DNA of 64,000 nucleotides, taken from contig NZ_JAPDOD010000043.1 in NCBI RefSeq assembly GCF_027587205.1, forward strand, positions 13,736 through 77,735, read 5' to 3'. The position numbers and the translations under genes were made by a program. Under the pieces are notes generated by a model. The model searched no databases. It saw nothing but the letters and a program-made list of their open reading frames with translations, and was not told where the DNA came from. This DNA is from Solirubrobacter ginsenosidimutans (GTDB lineage Bacteria > Actinomycetota > Thermoleophilia > Solirubrobacterales > Solirubrobacteraceae). Of the stretch, positions 7,890 through 16,449 are shown one piece after another; position 1 is the stretch's first letter; every line of letters begins with the position of its first letter.

Positions 7890-9426
7890 CAACGAGGACG
7901 GCAACGTCGTCGCGGCGCTCACCGGCGAGCGCCGCGGCCTGGTCCACGCGCGCGGCGACGCCCGCCGCGTCGTCGCCCGCCGCCTCGCGCAGCAGGGACT
8001 CCAGCCCGCCGAGGCCGTACGCGTCGCCGGTCGTGCGCGCCTCGGTCACGCCGTCGGTGAAGAGCACGAGGGACTCGTGCGGCGCGAGCTCGAAGTCGAT
8101 GTCGAGCAGCTTCGGATCGTCCACCCAGCCGAGCACCGAGCCCGGCCGGCCGACGTGGTCGACCGCGCCTGAGCCGCGCATCACCATCGGCATCGGGTGC
8201 CCGGCGCAGCAGATCGTCGCCCGCGCCGAGCCGTTGAGCTCCAGGCGGCAGAACGCGACGGTGCAGTAGCGGCCGCCGTGCTCGGAGCGCTCGGAGAGCA
8301 ATGTCCGGTTGACCACGTCGAGCACCTGGCTGGGACGGTCCTCGTAGCGCGCGGCGGTGCGGACCGTGTGGCGGACGAGCGACGTCAGCGCGGCCGCGCG
8401 GGCGCCCTTGCCGGTGACGTCGCCGATCACGAGATCCACGCCGCCGTCGAACGGCAGCACGTCGTAGAAGTCGCCGCCGATCAGGCTGCCGTCGCCGGCG
8501 GGGCGGAAGCGGGCGGCGAGCTCCACACCCACGAGGTCGGGCAGCCGCTGCGGCAGCAGCGCGGCCTGCAACGCCCGCGCCACGCCGCCCAGGTCCTCGT
8601 AGAGCCGCGCGTTGTCGAGCGCGAGCGCGGCGCGGCGGGCGAGGTCCTCGGCGAGCAGCAGGTCGTCCATGTCGTAGCGCCGCGCCGCATCGAGCGAGAC
8701 GAACACGACGATGCCGATGATGTGCCCGCGGGCCTTCAGCGGCACGAGCATCGCGGCGCGGCCGAACGCGGCCTGCAGGTGCCCGGAATCCACGGCGGGA
8801 CCGAACACGCCCGCTCCCGCCCCGGTCAGGATCTCGGCGCGGCCCGACTCGACCACGCGGGCGATCGGATCGTCCGGATCGACGGGGTAGCGCGCGGGAA
8901 GGTCGCGCACGATCCGCTCGACCACCGGGTCCGCGGCGGCCGCGGCGAGCCGGCGGACGTCGTTGAGGTGGATCTCGTCGACGATGCAGACGTCGCCCAG
9001 GAACGGGACCGAGAGGCGCGTCAGCGAGTCCAGGGTGGAGCGGAGATCGAGCGACGCGTCCAGCAGCGGGCTCGCCTCGGCGAGGAACGCGCTGCGGCGC
9101 TCCGCGGTCTGCGCGGCGACCCGTGCGGTCTGCTCGCGCACGAGGTGCCGGTGCTCCGCGCGGTACGCGCCGACGCCGAGCTGCACGCCGACGAAGTGCA
9201 CGATCTCCCCGCAATCGAGGTCGCCCACGAGGATGACGATGGCCTGCGACGGGGCCAGCGCCCGGCACGCCGCGAGCGCGTCCTCGCCGCCGAGGCAGAT
9301 CAGGTCGAACCCGTCGGCGGACGCGGGAGCGGCGTCGCGCAGCTCGATCTCGTAGCCGTGGCGCAGCAACTCGGCTTCGAGCGCGGCGCGACGCGTGGCG
9401 TCCGGCTCGGCGATCAACGCCCGCAC
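7861..9426 (-). CDS. PP2C-type (SpoIIE/RsbU) serine phosphatase with GAF domain and degenerate receiver
   Basis: 521 residues. Residues 1-95 look like a response-regulator receiver (MRALIAEPDATRRAALEAEL), but the segment where the phospho-acceptor Asp should sit reads LICLGGED, so it is probably degenerate. A GAF sensor domain follows (about 130-290). The SpoIIE phosphatase domain (about 300-515) has metal-binding motifs GGDFYDVL, VIGDVTGKG, LVLFTDGVTEAR and RRDDVAVLV. Such enzymes dephosphorylate STAS anti-sigma antagonists. Its start (9426) lies 2 bases after the STAS gene ends, so the two form an operon. Confidence 0.9.
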   Translation of the reverse strand: MRALIAEPDATRRAALEAELLRHGYEIELRDAAPASADGFDLICLGGEDALAACRALAPSQAIVILVGDLDCGEIVHFVGVQLGVGAYRAEHRHLVREQTARVAAQTAERRSAFLAEASPLLDASLDLRSTLDSLTRLSVPFLGDVCIVDEIHLNDVRRLAAAAADPVVERIVRDLPARYPVDPDDPIARVVESGRAEILTGAGAGVFGPAVDSGHLQAAFGRAAMLVPLKARGHIIGIVVFVSLDAARRYDMDDLLLAEDLARRAALALDNARLYEDLGGVARALQAALLPQRLPDLVGVELAARFRPAGDGSLIGGDFYDVLPFDGGVDLVIGDVTGKGARAAALTSLVRHTVRTAARYEDRPSQVLDVVNRTLLSERSEHGGRYCTVAFCRLELNGSARATICCAGHPMPMVMRGSGAVDHVGRPGSVLGWVDDPKLLDIDFELAPHESLVLFTDGVTEARTTGDAYGLGGLESLLREAAGDDAAGVAARVDQAAALAGERRDDVAVLVARRGGTSAG

Positions 9427-9428
9427 CG

Positions 9429-9743
9429 CTACTCCTCCAGACGGAGCCGGTCGGCCACCTCGGCGAGCTCGAGGATGCGGCGGGGCTCGCCGTCGCCGGG
9501 GAGCACGATCAGCGCGCGGCCCTCTTCACGTGCCCGGACGTCGGCGTCGAGCACCAGCTGCAGGCCGGTGGAATCGAAGAACGTGACCTCGCGCAGATCG
9601 AGGATCAGCGAGTCCGGCTTGGCCGCCTCGGCGTGCCGGATCTCCTCCGCGACGCGCGGGCCGGTGGACAGGTCGAGCTCTCCGCGAACCACGATGCGGG
9701 CGGTGCCGGAGGCAAGTTGGCGCTCTAGTGCGAATGGAACCAC
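9429..9743 (-). CDS. STAS-domain anti-sigma factor antagonist (RsbV/SpoIIAA-like)
   Basis: 104 residues from GTG 9743, chosen because GGAG lies 7 bases upstream and the STAS fold begins at once (VVPFALERQLASG). The phosphorylatable serine is in TFFDSTGLQLVL. In the unphosphorylated form such proteins bind an RsbW-like kinase and free its sigma factor; the phosphatase encoded immediately downstream would reset it. The kinase-like gene lies divergently 42 bases or less away. A longer form starting at 9815 would overlap that gene and is less likely. Confidence 0.88.
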   Translation of the reverse strand: MVPFALERQLASGTARIVVRGELDLSTGPRVAEEIRHAEAAKPDSLILDLREVTFFDSTGLQLVLDADVRAREEGRALIVLPGDGEPRRILELAEVADRLRLEE

Positions 9744-9753
9744 GGCTGTACTC

Positions 9754-9772
9754 CGGGTACGGGGGGTACCCG
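9754..9772. promoter_or_regulatory. Inverted repeat between the divergent STAS and RsbW-like genes
   Basis: Perfect 7-bp arms CGGGTAC (9754-9760) and GTACCCG (9766-9772) with a GGGGG spacer. It sits directly between the STAS start (9743) and the kinase gene, where one bound regulator could control both directions. On the minus strand it also lies in the STAS leader, so an mRNA hairpin is the alternative. Confidence 0.45.
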
Positions 9773-9784
9773 CTCTGTGATCAC

Positions 9785-10156
9785 GTGTTCTACTCGACTG
9801 CGCTTCCGAAGTCACCCAGTTCAGCGTCGCGAGCGCGCCTGCTTCTCGAGCGCGTCCGCGCGGACGTCGACCCCGGCGTGTTCGAGAACGCCCGCCTGTT
9901 GCTGTCCGAGCTGGTCGCCAACGCCGTCGAGCACGTGGAGGAGGCGGGAGACCTGGAGGTGCGCATCGCTCTGGGCGACGGTGTATTGCGTGTGGAGGTG
10001 CTCGACCCGGGCCCGGGGTTCGATCCCCCGCCGCGACCGCCGGATTCCGATCGCGGCTGGGGGTTGCGCTTCACGGACCGGCTCGCCTCGCGCTGGGCGG
10101 CCGACCGCGACGAGCGAGCGCGGGTGTGGTTCGAGCTGCCGCTTAGTTCGAGCTGA
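9785..10156 (+). CDS. RsbW-like anti-sigma regulatory kinase (HATPase)
   Basis: 123 residues from GTG 9785. An earlier GTG (9728) and ATG (9734) are in frame but would overlap the divergent STAS gene and add a segment unlike the family. The GHKL ATPase signatures are present: N box LLLSELVANAVEH, G1-like EVLDPGPGF and G2 RGWGLRFTDRLASRW. Such kinases phosphorylate a STAS partner and sequester a sigma factor. With the phosphatase and STAS genes this completes a partner-switching module, although no cognate sigma gene is adjacent. The exact start is uncertain. Confidence 0.8.
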   Translation: MFYSTALPKSPSSASRARLLLERVRADVDPGVFENARLLLSELVANAVEHVEEAGDLEVRIALGDGVLRVEVLDPGPGFDPPPRPPDSDRGWGLRFTDRLASRWAADRDERARVWFELPLSSS

Positions 10157-10185
10157 CATTCGCGCGGTACCGTGAGGCGCCGCAT

Positions 10186-11367
10186 ATGCGCCGCCGCAGC
10201 ATTCCAGGGATTGGGTTTCTCGCCGTCCTGATCCCCATCGCCCTCGTCCTGGGCATCTACCTCGGCGGGCACCCCAACACGTTGCCGTCGTTCGCGCGCA
10301 ACGCGCTGGTCAGCGACAGCGACGGGCGCCTCTACGAGGAGGCGATCGACACGATCCAGGCGGACTACTACCGCAAGATCGATCGCAAGCAGCTCCTGAA
10401 CACCTCGCTCACGGCCGCGGTCGAGTCGCTGCAGGACCAGTTCTCGCACTACTTCTCGCCCAAGGACTACGCGTCATTCCAACTTGACACCGAGGGCCAG
10501 TTCGAAGGCGTCGGCATGTCCGTGCAGGAGGTCAAGGAGGGCCTGCGGGTCGAGGAGGTCTACGACGACTCGCCGGCCAAGGAGAGCGGCCTGAAGGTCG
10601 GCAACGTGATCGTCTCGGTCAACGGCAAGTCGCTGGCGGGCAAGACGTCGGACCAGTCGACGGCGCTGATCAAGGGCCCGGCGGGCTCGTCGGTCACGAT
10701 CACCCTGCAGGACGGGCGCAAGCTGACGATGAAGCGCGCCAAGGTCGACATCCCGATCGTGCAGAGCGAGCTGCAGCGCGCCGACGGCAAGGAGATCGCG
10801 TGGGTGCGGCTGGCCGGCTTCACGTCGGGCTCGGGCACGGACGTCAAGGACGCGGTCAACAAGCAGCTCAAGGCGGGGGCGAAGGGCGTCGTGCTCGACC
10901 TGCGCCACAACGGCGGCGGGCTCCTGAACGAGGCGGTGACGGTCGCGTCGGTCTTCCTGCCCGATGGGCGCGTCGTCTCGACCAAGGGCCGAGCGCGGCC
11001 CGAGCGGGTCTACAACGCCGAGGGCGGGGCGATCAAGTCGTCGATCCCGGTCGTGGTGCTCGTCGACGGGGCTTCGGCGTCGGCGTCGGAGATCGTCACC
11101 GGCGCCCTGCAGGACCGCAAGCGGGCGAAGGTCGTCGGGACGCGCACGTTCGGCAAGGGGGTCTTCCAGGAGATCGAGTCGCTGTCCAACGGCGGCGCGC
11201 TGGACATCACGGTGGGCGAGTACTTCACGCCGACCGGACGCAACCTCGGCGGCGGGGGCGTGCGCCGGGGCGCGGGCATCACGCCCGACATCCAGGCCAC
11301 CGACAACCCCAAGACGCCGAAGGACGAGGCGCTGCAGACGGCGCTCAAGACGGTGGCCGACGAGTGA
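10186..11367 (+). CDS. S41 family C-terminal processing peptidase
   Basis: 393 residues, ATG 10186. One N-terminal membrane helix (about 8-26) anchors a periplasm-side enzyme. A PDZ domain spans about 105-180 (FEGVGMSVQEVKEGLRVEEV). The catalytic domain has LDLRHNGGGLLNEA, the nucleophile region DGASASASEIV (about 294-303) and the general base in TFGKGVFQ (Lys324), the Ser-Lys dyad of CtpA/Prc. These proteases trim protein C-termini, including tmRNA-tagged or wall-enzyme substrates. A -10-like TACCGT (10168-10173) lies just upstream. The stop overlaps the RNase R start by GTGA. Confidence 0.93.
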   Translation: MRRRSIPGIGFLAVLIPIALVLGIYLGGHPNTLPSFARNALVSDSDGRLYEEAIDTIQADYYRKIDRKQLLNTSLTAAVESLQDQFSHYFSPKDYASFQLDTEGQFEGVGMSVQEVKEGLRVEEVYDDSPAKESGLKVGNVIVSVNGKSLAGKTSDQSTALIKGPAGSSVTITLQDGRKLTMKRAKVDIPIVQSELQRADGKEIAWVRLAGFTSGSGTDVKDAVNKQLKAGAKGVVLDLRHNGGGLLNEAVTVASVFLPDGRVVSTKGRARPERVYNAEGGAIKSSIPVVVLVDGASASASEIVTGALQDRKRAKVVGTRTFGKGVFQEIESLSNGGALDITVGEYFTPTGRNLGGGGVRRGAGITPDIQATDNPKTPKDEALQTALKTVADE

Positions 11368-13067
11368 GGCAGAGCGCCTCGTTCGTCGGGGTGCTGGAGC
11401 GCAGCGGGCGGGTGACGCCGCTCTTCGAGCACGGCAACTGGGTCAATGCCGACAAGCCCAAGGGCGGTGTGCGGGTGGGCGACCTCGTCCAGGTCGTGCC
11501 CGGAAAAGGGGGACGCTGGCGGATCGAGCGGCGGATCGGCCGCCCCGACGTCGCCCGCGACGTGCTCGACGCGCTGCTCGTCCATCGCGGCCTGCGCCGG
11601 CGCTTCGATCCGCTCGTCGAGCGCGAGGCGCGCGTGATGGCGTCGGAGGCCGACAGCGAGGGCCGCACGGACTTCCGCGACCTCACGACGTTCACCATCG
11701 ACCCGCCGACGGCGCGCGACTTCGACGACGCGATCTCCGCCGAGGAGCTGGAGGACGGCGCGGTGCGGGTGTGGGTGCACATCGCCGACGTCTCGGCGTT
11801 CGTGAAGCCCGGATCGGCGCTCGACCGCGAGGCGTTCCGGCGCGCGAACTCGGTCTACGTGCCGGGCCTGGTGGAGCCGATGCTGCCCGAGGCGCTGTCC
11901 AACCGCGCCTGCTCGCTGGTGCCGGGCGAGGACCGGCTGACCGTGACGGTCGAGCTGGAGTTCGTGGGCGCGAAGGTGCGGCGCACCGCGTTTCACCGCT
12001 CGGTCATCCGCTCCGACGAGCGCCTCGACTACCCGCGCGTGGACCGCATCCTCGCCGGTGAGGAACAGGCGCTTGACCCGTGGGCGAAGCCGCTCGCCGC
12101 CGCCCGCAAGGTCGCTGCCGCCTTGGCCGACGCGCGTGAGCAGCGGGGCGCGCTGGCGGTCGAGTCGAGCGAGCCCGAGTTCGGCTTCTCACGCGACGGG
12201 CACGTCGAGACCCTCCTGCCCTCCGAGCAGACCGAGTCGCACAAGCTGATCGAGTTCCTGATGATCGCGGCCAACGAGGCGGTCGCGGGCCTGCTGGAGG
12301 CGCGCAAGCTGCCCGCGCTGTTTCGCATCCACGAGCCGCCGGACCCGCCCCGCGTGCAGCGCCTGATCGAGCAGCTGGCGTCCCTGGACGTTCCCACGCC
12401 ACCCACGCCGGAGCACCTCACCCCCGACCAGGCGGGAGAGCTGGTGAGCGAGGCCGCGCACTTGGTCGACGCCGAGGTGCGCCGCCGCGGGCACGGCCGC
12501 GCCGCGTTCACGTCGCTCGTCCTGCGGTCCTTGAAGCAGGCCCGCTACTCGCCGCGCAACCTCGGCCACTACGGCCTGCGTTCGGAGCGCTATTGCCACT
12601 TCACCTCGCCGATCCGCCGCTACCCCGACCTGATCGTGCACCGGGCGCTGCTGAACGCGATCGGCGCGGGCGAGGCCACCGTGCGCGCGTCCGACCTCGA
12701 AGCGGCGGGCGAGTGGTGCTCGGCGCGCGAGCGCGACGCGATGAGCATCGAGCGCACCGCCGACAACATCGCCCGCGCGTTCCTGCTCGAGCGCAAGCTC
12801 TTCGAGGAGCGCGCCTTCCACCAGGAGCTCGAGGGCGAGGTGATCGGCGTGATCAACGCGGGCGCGTTCGTCGCCTTCGACGGCTTCGAGGGCATGCTCG
12901 CCGTGCGCAACCTGCGCGGCGACTACTGGAACCTCAACGAGCTCGAGACCGCGCTGATCGCCGCGTCCTCCGGCAAGCGCCTGCGGCTCGGGGACCCCGT
13001 GCGCGTGCAGGTCGAAAAGGTCGACGCGATCCGCGGCCGCGTCGACCTCCTGCCCGTCGAGCTCTAA
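11364..13067 (+). CDS. rnr: Ribonuclease R / RNase II family exoribonuclease
   Basis: 567 residues from GTG 11364, overlapping the protease stop (GTGA), so translationally coupled. The RNB catalytic domain carries TIDPPTARDFDDAI with the acidic metal ligands, then VHIADVSAFV and HFTSPIRRYPDLIVHRALL, all RNase II/R hallmarks. A C-terminal S1-like RNA-binding domain follows (GEVIGVINAGAFVAFDGFEG). The enzyme degrades structured RNA 3' to 5' and, in E. coli, works with SmpB-tmRNA; smpB and ssrA lie downstream. It is shorter than enterobacterial RNase R because the N-terminal cold-shock part is reduced, a form common in actinobacteria. Confidence 0.93.
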   Translation: MRQSASFVGVLERSGRVTPLFEHGNWVNADKPKGGVRVGDLVQVVPGKGGRWRIERRIGRPDVARDVLDALLVHRGLRRRFDPLVEREARVMASEADSEGRTDFRDLTTFTIDPPTARDFDDAISAEELEDGAVRVWVHIADVSAFVKPGSALDREAFRRANSVYVPGLVEPMLPEALSNRACSLVPGEDRLTVTVELEFVGAKVRRTAFHRSVIRSDERLDYPRVDRILAGEEQALDPWAKPLAAARKVAAALADAREQRGALAVESSEPEFGFSRDGHVETLLPSEQTESHKLIEFLMIAANEAVAGLLEARKLPALFRIHEPPDPPRVQRLIEQLASLDVPTPPTPEHLTPDQAGELVSEAAHLVDAEVRRRGHGRAAFTSLVLRSLKQARYSPRNLGHYGLRSERYCHFTSPIRRYPDLIVHRALLNAIGAGEATVRASDLEAAGEWCSARERDAMSIERTADNIARAFLLERKLFEERAFHQELEGEVIGVINAGAFVAFDGFEGMLAVRNLRGDYWNLNELETALIAASSGKRLRLGDPVRVQVEKVDAIRGRVDLLPVEL

Positions 13068-13459
13068 CCGAGGCGGGAACGCAGGTCGGCGAGCACCGCG
13101 TCCCAGTCAGCATTGGGACCGTCCTCGGTCCAGAGGTCGGTGAGCTCCGAATGATCGGCGTCGGCGACGATCGCCACCGCGCGCACCGCGAGGTTCGCGT
13201 GCTCGCGCAGGCCGGCCAGCTCGTCGGCGAGCGTGGCGAGGCGCTCCTCCGGCTCGCTCGGCGGGCGGCCAAGCGCGTAGGCCACCAGCTCGGCGGCCAC
13301 CAGTGCCTCGCAGCCGGCGCTGGCCGCGAGGTAGTCGTCCGTCCCTGCGGCGTCCGACAGTGCGAACGTCACCGTCTGGATCTGTGGCTGTTCCTCGAGC
13401 TCGCCGAGCCAATCGAGCGCCGCGTCGTTCTCCAGAACGCCTTCTCCCCATGCTCCCAT
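13064..13459 (-). CDS. DUF4259 domain-containing protein
   Basis: 131 residues from ATG 13459. The opening MGAWGEGVLENDAALDWLGE is the DUF4259 signature: small soluble proteins of unknown function that start MGAWG and continue with a helical region. Residues about 50-75 (EALVAAELVAYALGRPPSE) fit the family. It overlaps the 3' end of RNase R by 4 bases (convergent) and is divergent from the aminotransferase gene. The role is unknown. Confidence 0.8.
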   Translation of the reverse strand: MGAWGEGVLENDAALDWLGELEEQPQIQTVTFALSDAAGTDDYLAASAGCEALVAAELVAYALGRPPSEPEERLATLADELAGLREHANLAVRAVAIVADADHSELTDLWTEDGPNADWDAVLADLRSRLG

Positions 13460-13484
13460 GGCGCGGCACAGTAGAACTCCGCGC

Positions 13485-14792
13485 ATGCTCGACGTGGAAC
13501 TGGACCGGTTCAGGGAGCTGCACCCGCGCTGCGCGGCGCTGCACGAGCGGGCGCGGGGGTCGCTGTTCGGCGGGGTGCCGATGCCGTGGATGATGCTCTG
13601 GGCGGGTGGGTATCCGGTCGCCGTCGAGTCAGCCAGCGGGTCGCGCGTGACCTGCGCGGACGGCGTCGAGTTCGTCGACCTGTGCCTCGGCGACACCGGC
13701 GCGATGGCGGGCCATTCGCCGGCGCCGGTGCTCGAGGTCCTGCGCGCGCCGCGCGGGATCACCACGATGCTGCCGACCGAGGACGCGGCGTGGGTGGGGG
13801 AGGAGCTGACGCGGCGCTTCACGCTCCCTCGCTGGCTCTTCACTTTGACCGCGACGGACGCCAACCGGACGGCGCTGCGGATCGCCCGCATGCTCACCGG
13901 CCGGCCGCGCGTGCTCGTCTATTCCTACTGCTACCACGGGTCCGTCGACGAGGCGTTCGCGGTGGGCGAGGGCGGCGTGACGGTCTCGCGCGCGGGCAAT
14001 GTGGGGCCGCCGGTCGACGTCGCGCAGACCACGACGGCGATCGAGTTCAACGACGTCGACGCGCTGGAATTGGCCTTGGCGAGCGGCGACATCGCGTGCG
14101 TGCTGGCCGAGCCGGCGATGACCAACATGGGCATCGTCCTGCCGGACGACGGCTATCACGACGCGCTGCGGGCGCTGTGCTCGACCTACGGCACGCTGCT
14201 GATCATCGACGAGACGCACACCTTCTCCGCCGGCCCGGGCGGGTGCACGCGGGCGTGGGACCTGGAGCCGGACCTGCTGACGATCGGCAAGGCGATCGGC
14301 GGCGGCGTGCCGTGCGGCGCGCTCGGCCTGTCGGCGCACGTCGAGGAACGGATGCTCGCCGCGGTCGAGGCCGACTACGAGGACACGGGCGGGGTGGGTG
14401 GGACGCTGGCGGGCAACGCGCTCTCGCTCGCCGCGATGCGGGCGACGCTCGGCTCCGTGCTGACCGACGACGTGTGGGAGCACACGATCCCGCTCGCCGC
14501 GCGGTTCGCGGACGGCGTCCGCGCCGGGTTCGGCGAGCGGGAGTGGAACGTGACCCAGCTCGGCTGCCGCGCCGAATATCGCTTCGAAGCCGCGCCTGCC
14601 CGCAACGGCACGCAGGCGCACCTCGCCTCCGATCCCGATCTGGAGCGCTACCTGCACCTGTTCGCGCTCAACCGCGGCGTGCTGCTGACGCCGTTTCACA
14701 ACATGGCGTTGATGGCGCCCACGACGACCGCCGCGGACGTCGACCGTCACACCGCCGTATTCGCGGAGGCCGTCAGCACTTCGGGACGTTGA
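13485..14792 (+). CDS. Class III pyridoxal-phosphate aminotransferase (glutamate-1-semialdehyde aminomutase-like)
   Basis: 435 residues from ATG 13485 (MLDVELDRFRELHP); an earlier ATG (13458) overlaps the divergent DUF4259 start. Fold type I motifs: LLIIDETHTFSAGPGG with the cofactor Asp, and LLTIGKAIGGGVPCGALG with the PLP lysine. The overall pattern (HPRCAALHERARGSLFGGVP, DLCLGDTGAMAGHSPAPV) is that of GSA-aminomutase-like transaminases rather than hemL itself: there are no heme genes nearby and the N-terminal part differs. Substrate unknown. The last 20 bases overlap the convergent prepilin-like gene. Confidence 0.87.
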   Translation: MLDVELDRFRELHPRCAALHERARGSLFGGVPMPWMMLWAGGYPVAVESASGSRVTCADGVEFVDLCLGDTGAMAGHSPAPVLEVLRAPRGITTMLPTEDAAWVGEELTRRFTLPRWLFTLTATDANRTALRIARMLTGRPRVLVYSYCYHGSVDEAFAVGEGGVTVSRAGNVGPPVDVAQTTTAIEFNDVDALELALASGDIACVLAEPAMTNMGIVLPDDGYHDALRALCSTYGTLLIIDETHTFSAGPGGCTRAWDLEPDLLTIGKAIGGGVPCGALGLSAHVEERMLAAVEADYEDTGGVGGTLAGNALSLAAMRATLGSVLTDDVWEHTIPLAARFADGVRAGFGEREWNVTQLGCRAEYRFEAAPARNGTQAHLASDPDLERYLHLFALNRGVLLTPFHNMALMAPTTTAADVDRHTAVFAEAVSTSGR

Positions 14793-16386
14793 CGATGTCG
14801 AGCTGCTTGCCGCTGTCGAGCAGCATCAGCTCGAGCGCCTGGGCGACGGCGCCGGAGCTCGCCCCGCCGCGGTAGAGCGCCATCAGCGCCTCCTCGGGGG
14901 TGCTCGCGGCGCCGAGCAGTGACTCGACGCCGCCGAAGTCGTAGGAGACGCCGTCGATCTTGACGATGCCGTGGTTGTCGCGCAGCGACTGGGCGATCTC
15001 GTCGTTGGAGGGGCGGCGGCCGCGGTTCATCGCGACCTTGTCGGCGAGGCGGGTGAGGGCGACCTGGCGCAGCGTCTCGAGCTGGTCCTCGGTGAAGTCC
15101 AGGCGGATGTCGTGGCCGGGGTCGTCCGGCGCCTTCCCGCCCGTGGCCTGGATGATGCCGCCCGTCAGCGAGGGGTCGACGTTCTGCAGCAGCAGCGACC
15201 GGGTGGGGGTGCCGACGACGTTGCCGTCGGCGTCCTTCTTCGTCGTCACGGCGATGCCGACGTCGTTGTAGCGGGCGAACGCGACCGTGTCGGTCGTGCC
15301 GTCGGCGTTGTGGGTCTCGGTCACGCGACCCTCGGAGCTGCCGACGCGCCCGCCGAGCTTGAGGCCGCCGAGCTTGGCCTCGAGGCTCGTGACGTCGGTG
15401 TAGACGAGGGTCTCGGCCTTCGTCGGGTTGACCGTGCCCGGCGTGCCTTCCTTCGGGAGCTTGCCGGAGCTCAGGAACGCCTGGTAGGCGTCCCAACCGG
15501 CTTGGTTTGAGATGTCGATGTCGACCGCGTGCAGCTTGCCGTCGGCGAGGTCCTTGCTGTTGCCGAGCGAGAGCGCGACGTCCTTGTAGCCGACGCCGAG
15601 CTTGAGCGCCTGCTTGACGAAGTCCGAGTCGCCGACGAGGACCCGCACCGTCGTCGGGCTGATGCGCTTGACGCCGCTGGACACGCGGTGCCCCTCGTCG
15701 TAGCCCAGCTCGACCTGGATCGCGCGGTAGGACGCCTTGGCGTTCATGCCCGCGTAGGTGTCCTCGGTGAGCTGGACGCTCTCGCCGTTGTGGATCGTGG
15801 TCGGGTCGACCGGGTTGGGCGGCGGGCGCTTGCCGTCGGCGATGTCGTCCGCCTGGCCGGGATCGACGGTCACCTGGTAGGTCGAGCTCTGGCCGAGATA
15901 CCCGCTCAATGACCCGCCGGCCTTGGCGCCCTTGGCCTCGGCGTTGGCGCTGAGCTGGAGCTTCGTCTGCACCGAGAGGTTCTGCCACGGGCAGCCGTTG
16001 GCGTCCATCGCGGTCGGCGTGCGCTCGACCTTGATCTCGCCGCTGGCCTGCACGGACACGCCGGGCCCGCCCTTGGGCATGCACTTCTCCGGGTCGCGCT
16101 CGTCGTAGGTGCAGGTGACGGTGGCCGAGCCGGGGAAGGGGAGGACTCCGAGTGGGTGATCGGTGAGCGACGGGCCGTCGAGGTCGCTGTCGCCCACGCC
16201 GGGCTGGCCGGGCTGCGTCGGCGCGGCGGCGTCGCAGTCCTGCTGCAGGATCGAGCAGATCGCGTGCTTGATGCCGCCGGCGATCGCGGGCGCGGGCTGG
16301 ATCAGGACCAGGGCGGCGATGACCGCCGCGACGAGCAGCAGGATCCCCAGGTACTCGGCGGCGGTTTGTCCGCGCTCGTCGCGCAT
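14773..16386 (-). CDS. Flp-pilin-like protein with very large ectodomain
   Basis: 537 residues from ATG 16386. The N-terminus RDERGQTAAEYLGILLLVAA has the Flp/Tad prepilin layout: a Gly before the cleavage site, Glu at +5 followed by Tyr, then a hydrophobic helix. Flp pilins are usually 50-80 residues. Here about 490 residues follow the helix: a Cys-containing linker (CSILQQDC), then a long mixed Gly/Asp-rich domain I do not recognise (for example LQLSANAEAKGAKAGGSLSG). No Tad secretion genes are in the window. It may be a minor pilin tip or a pilin-anchored surface protein; the pilin signature is seen, the role is inferred. Confidence 0.75.
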   Translation of the reverse strand: MRDERGQTAAEYLGILLLVAAVIAALVLIQPAPAIAGGIKHAICSILQQDCDAAAPTQPGQPGVGDSDLDGPSLTDHPLGVLPFPGSATVTCTYDERDPEKCMPKGGPGVSVQASGEIKVERTPTAMDANGCPWQNLSVQTKLQLSANAEAKGAKAGGSLSGYLGQSSTYQVTVDPGQADDIADGKRPPPNPVDPTTIHNGESVQLTEDTYAGMNAKASYRAIQVELGYDEGHRVSSGVKRISPTTVRVLVGDSDFVKQALKLGVGYKDVALSLGNSKDLADGKLHAVDIDISNQAGWDAYQAFLSSGKLPKEGTPGTVNPTKAETLVYTDVTSLEAKLGGLKLGGRVGSSEGRVTETHNADGTTDTVAFARYNDVGIAVTTKKDADGNVVGTPTRSLLLQNVDPSLTGGIIQATGGKAPDDPGHDIRLDFTEDQLETLRQVALTRLADKVAMNRGRRPSNDEIAQSLRDNHGIVKIDGVSYDFGGVESLLGAASTPEEALMALYRGGASSGAVAQALELMLLDSGKQLDIVNVPKC

Positions 16387-16449
16387 CGTGGGCTCGACAG
16401 TAGGTCCGCGCGGCGCGTATGACCATGGGTCGCGGGTCTCAACTCTGGC

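Noticed and set aside
10800..11363. Upstream extension of RNase R
   Set aside because: These codons overlap the S41 protease in another frame; the GTG at 11364 gives normal coupling and family length.
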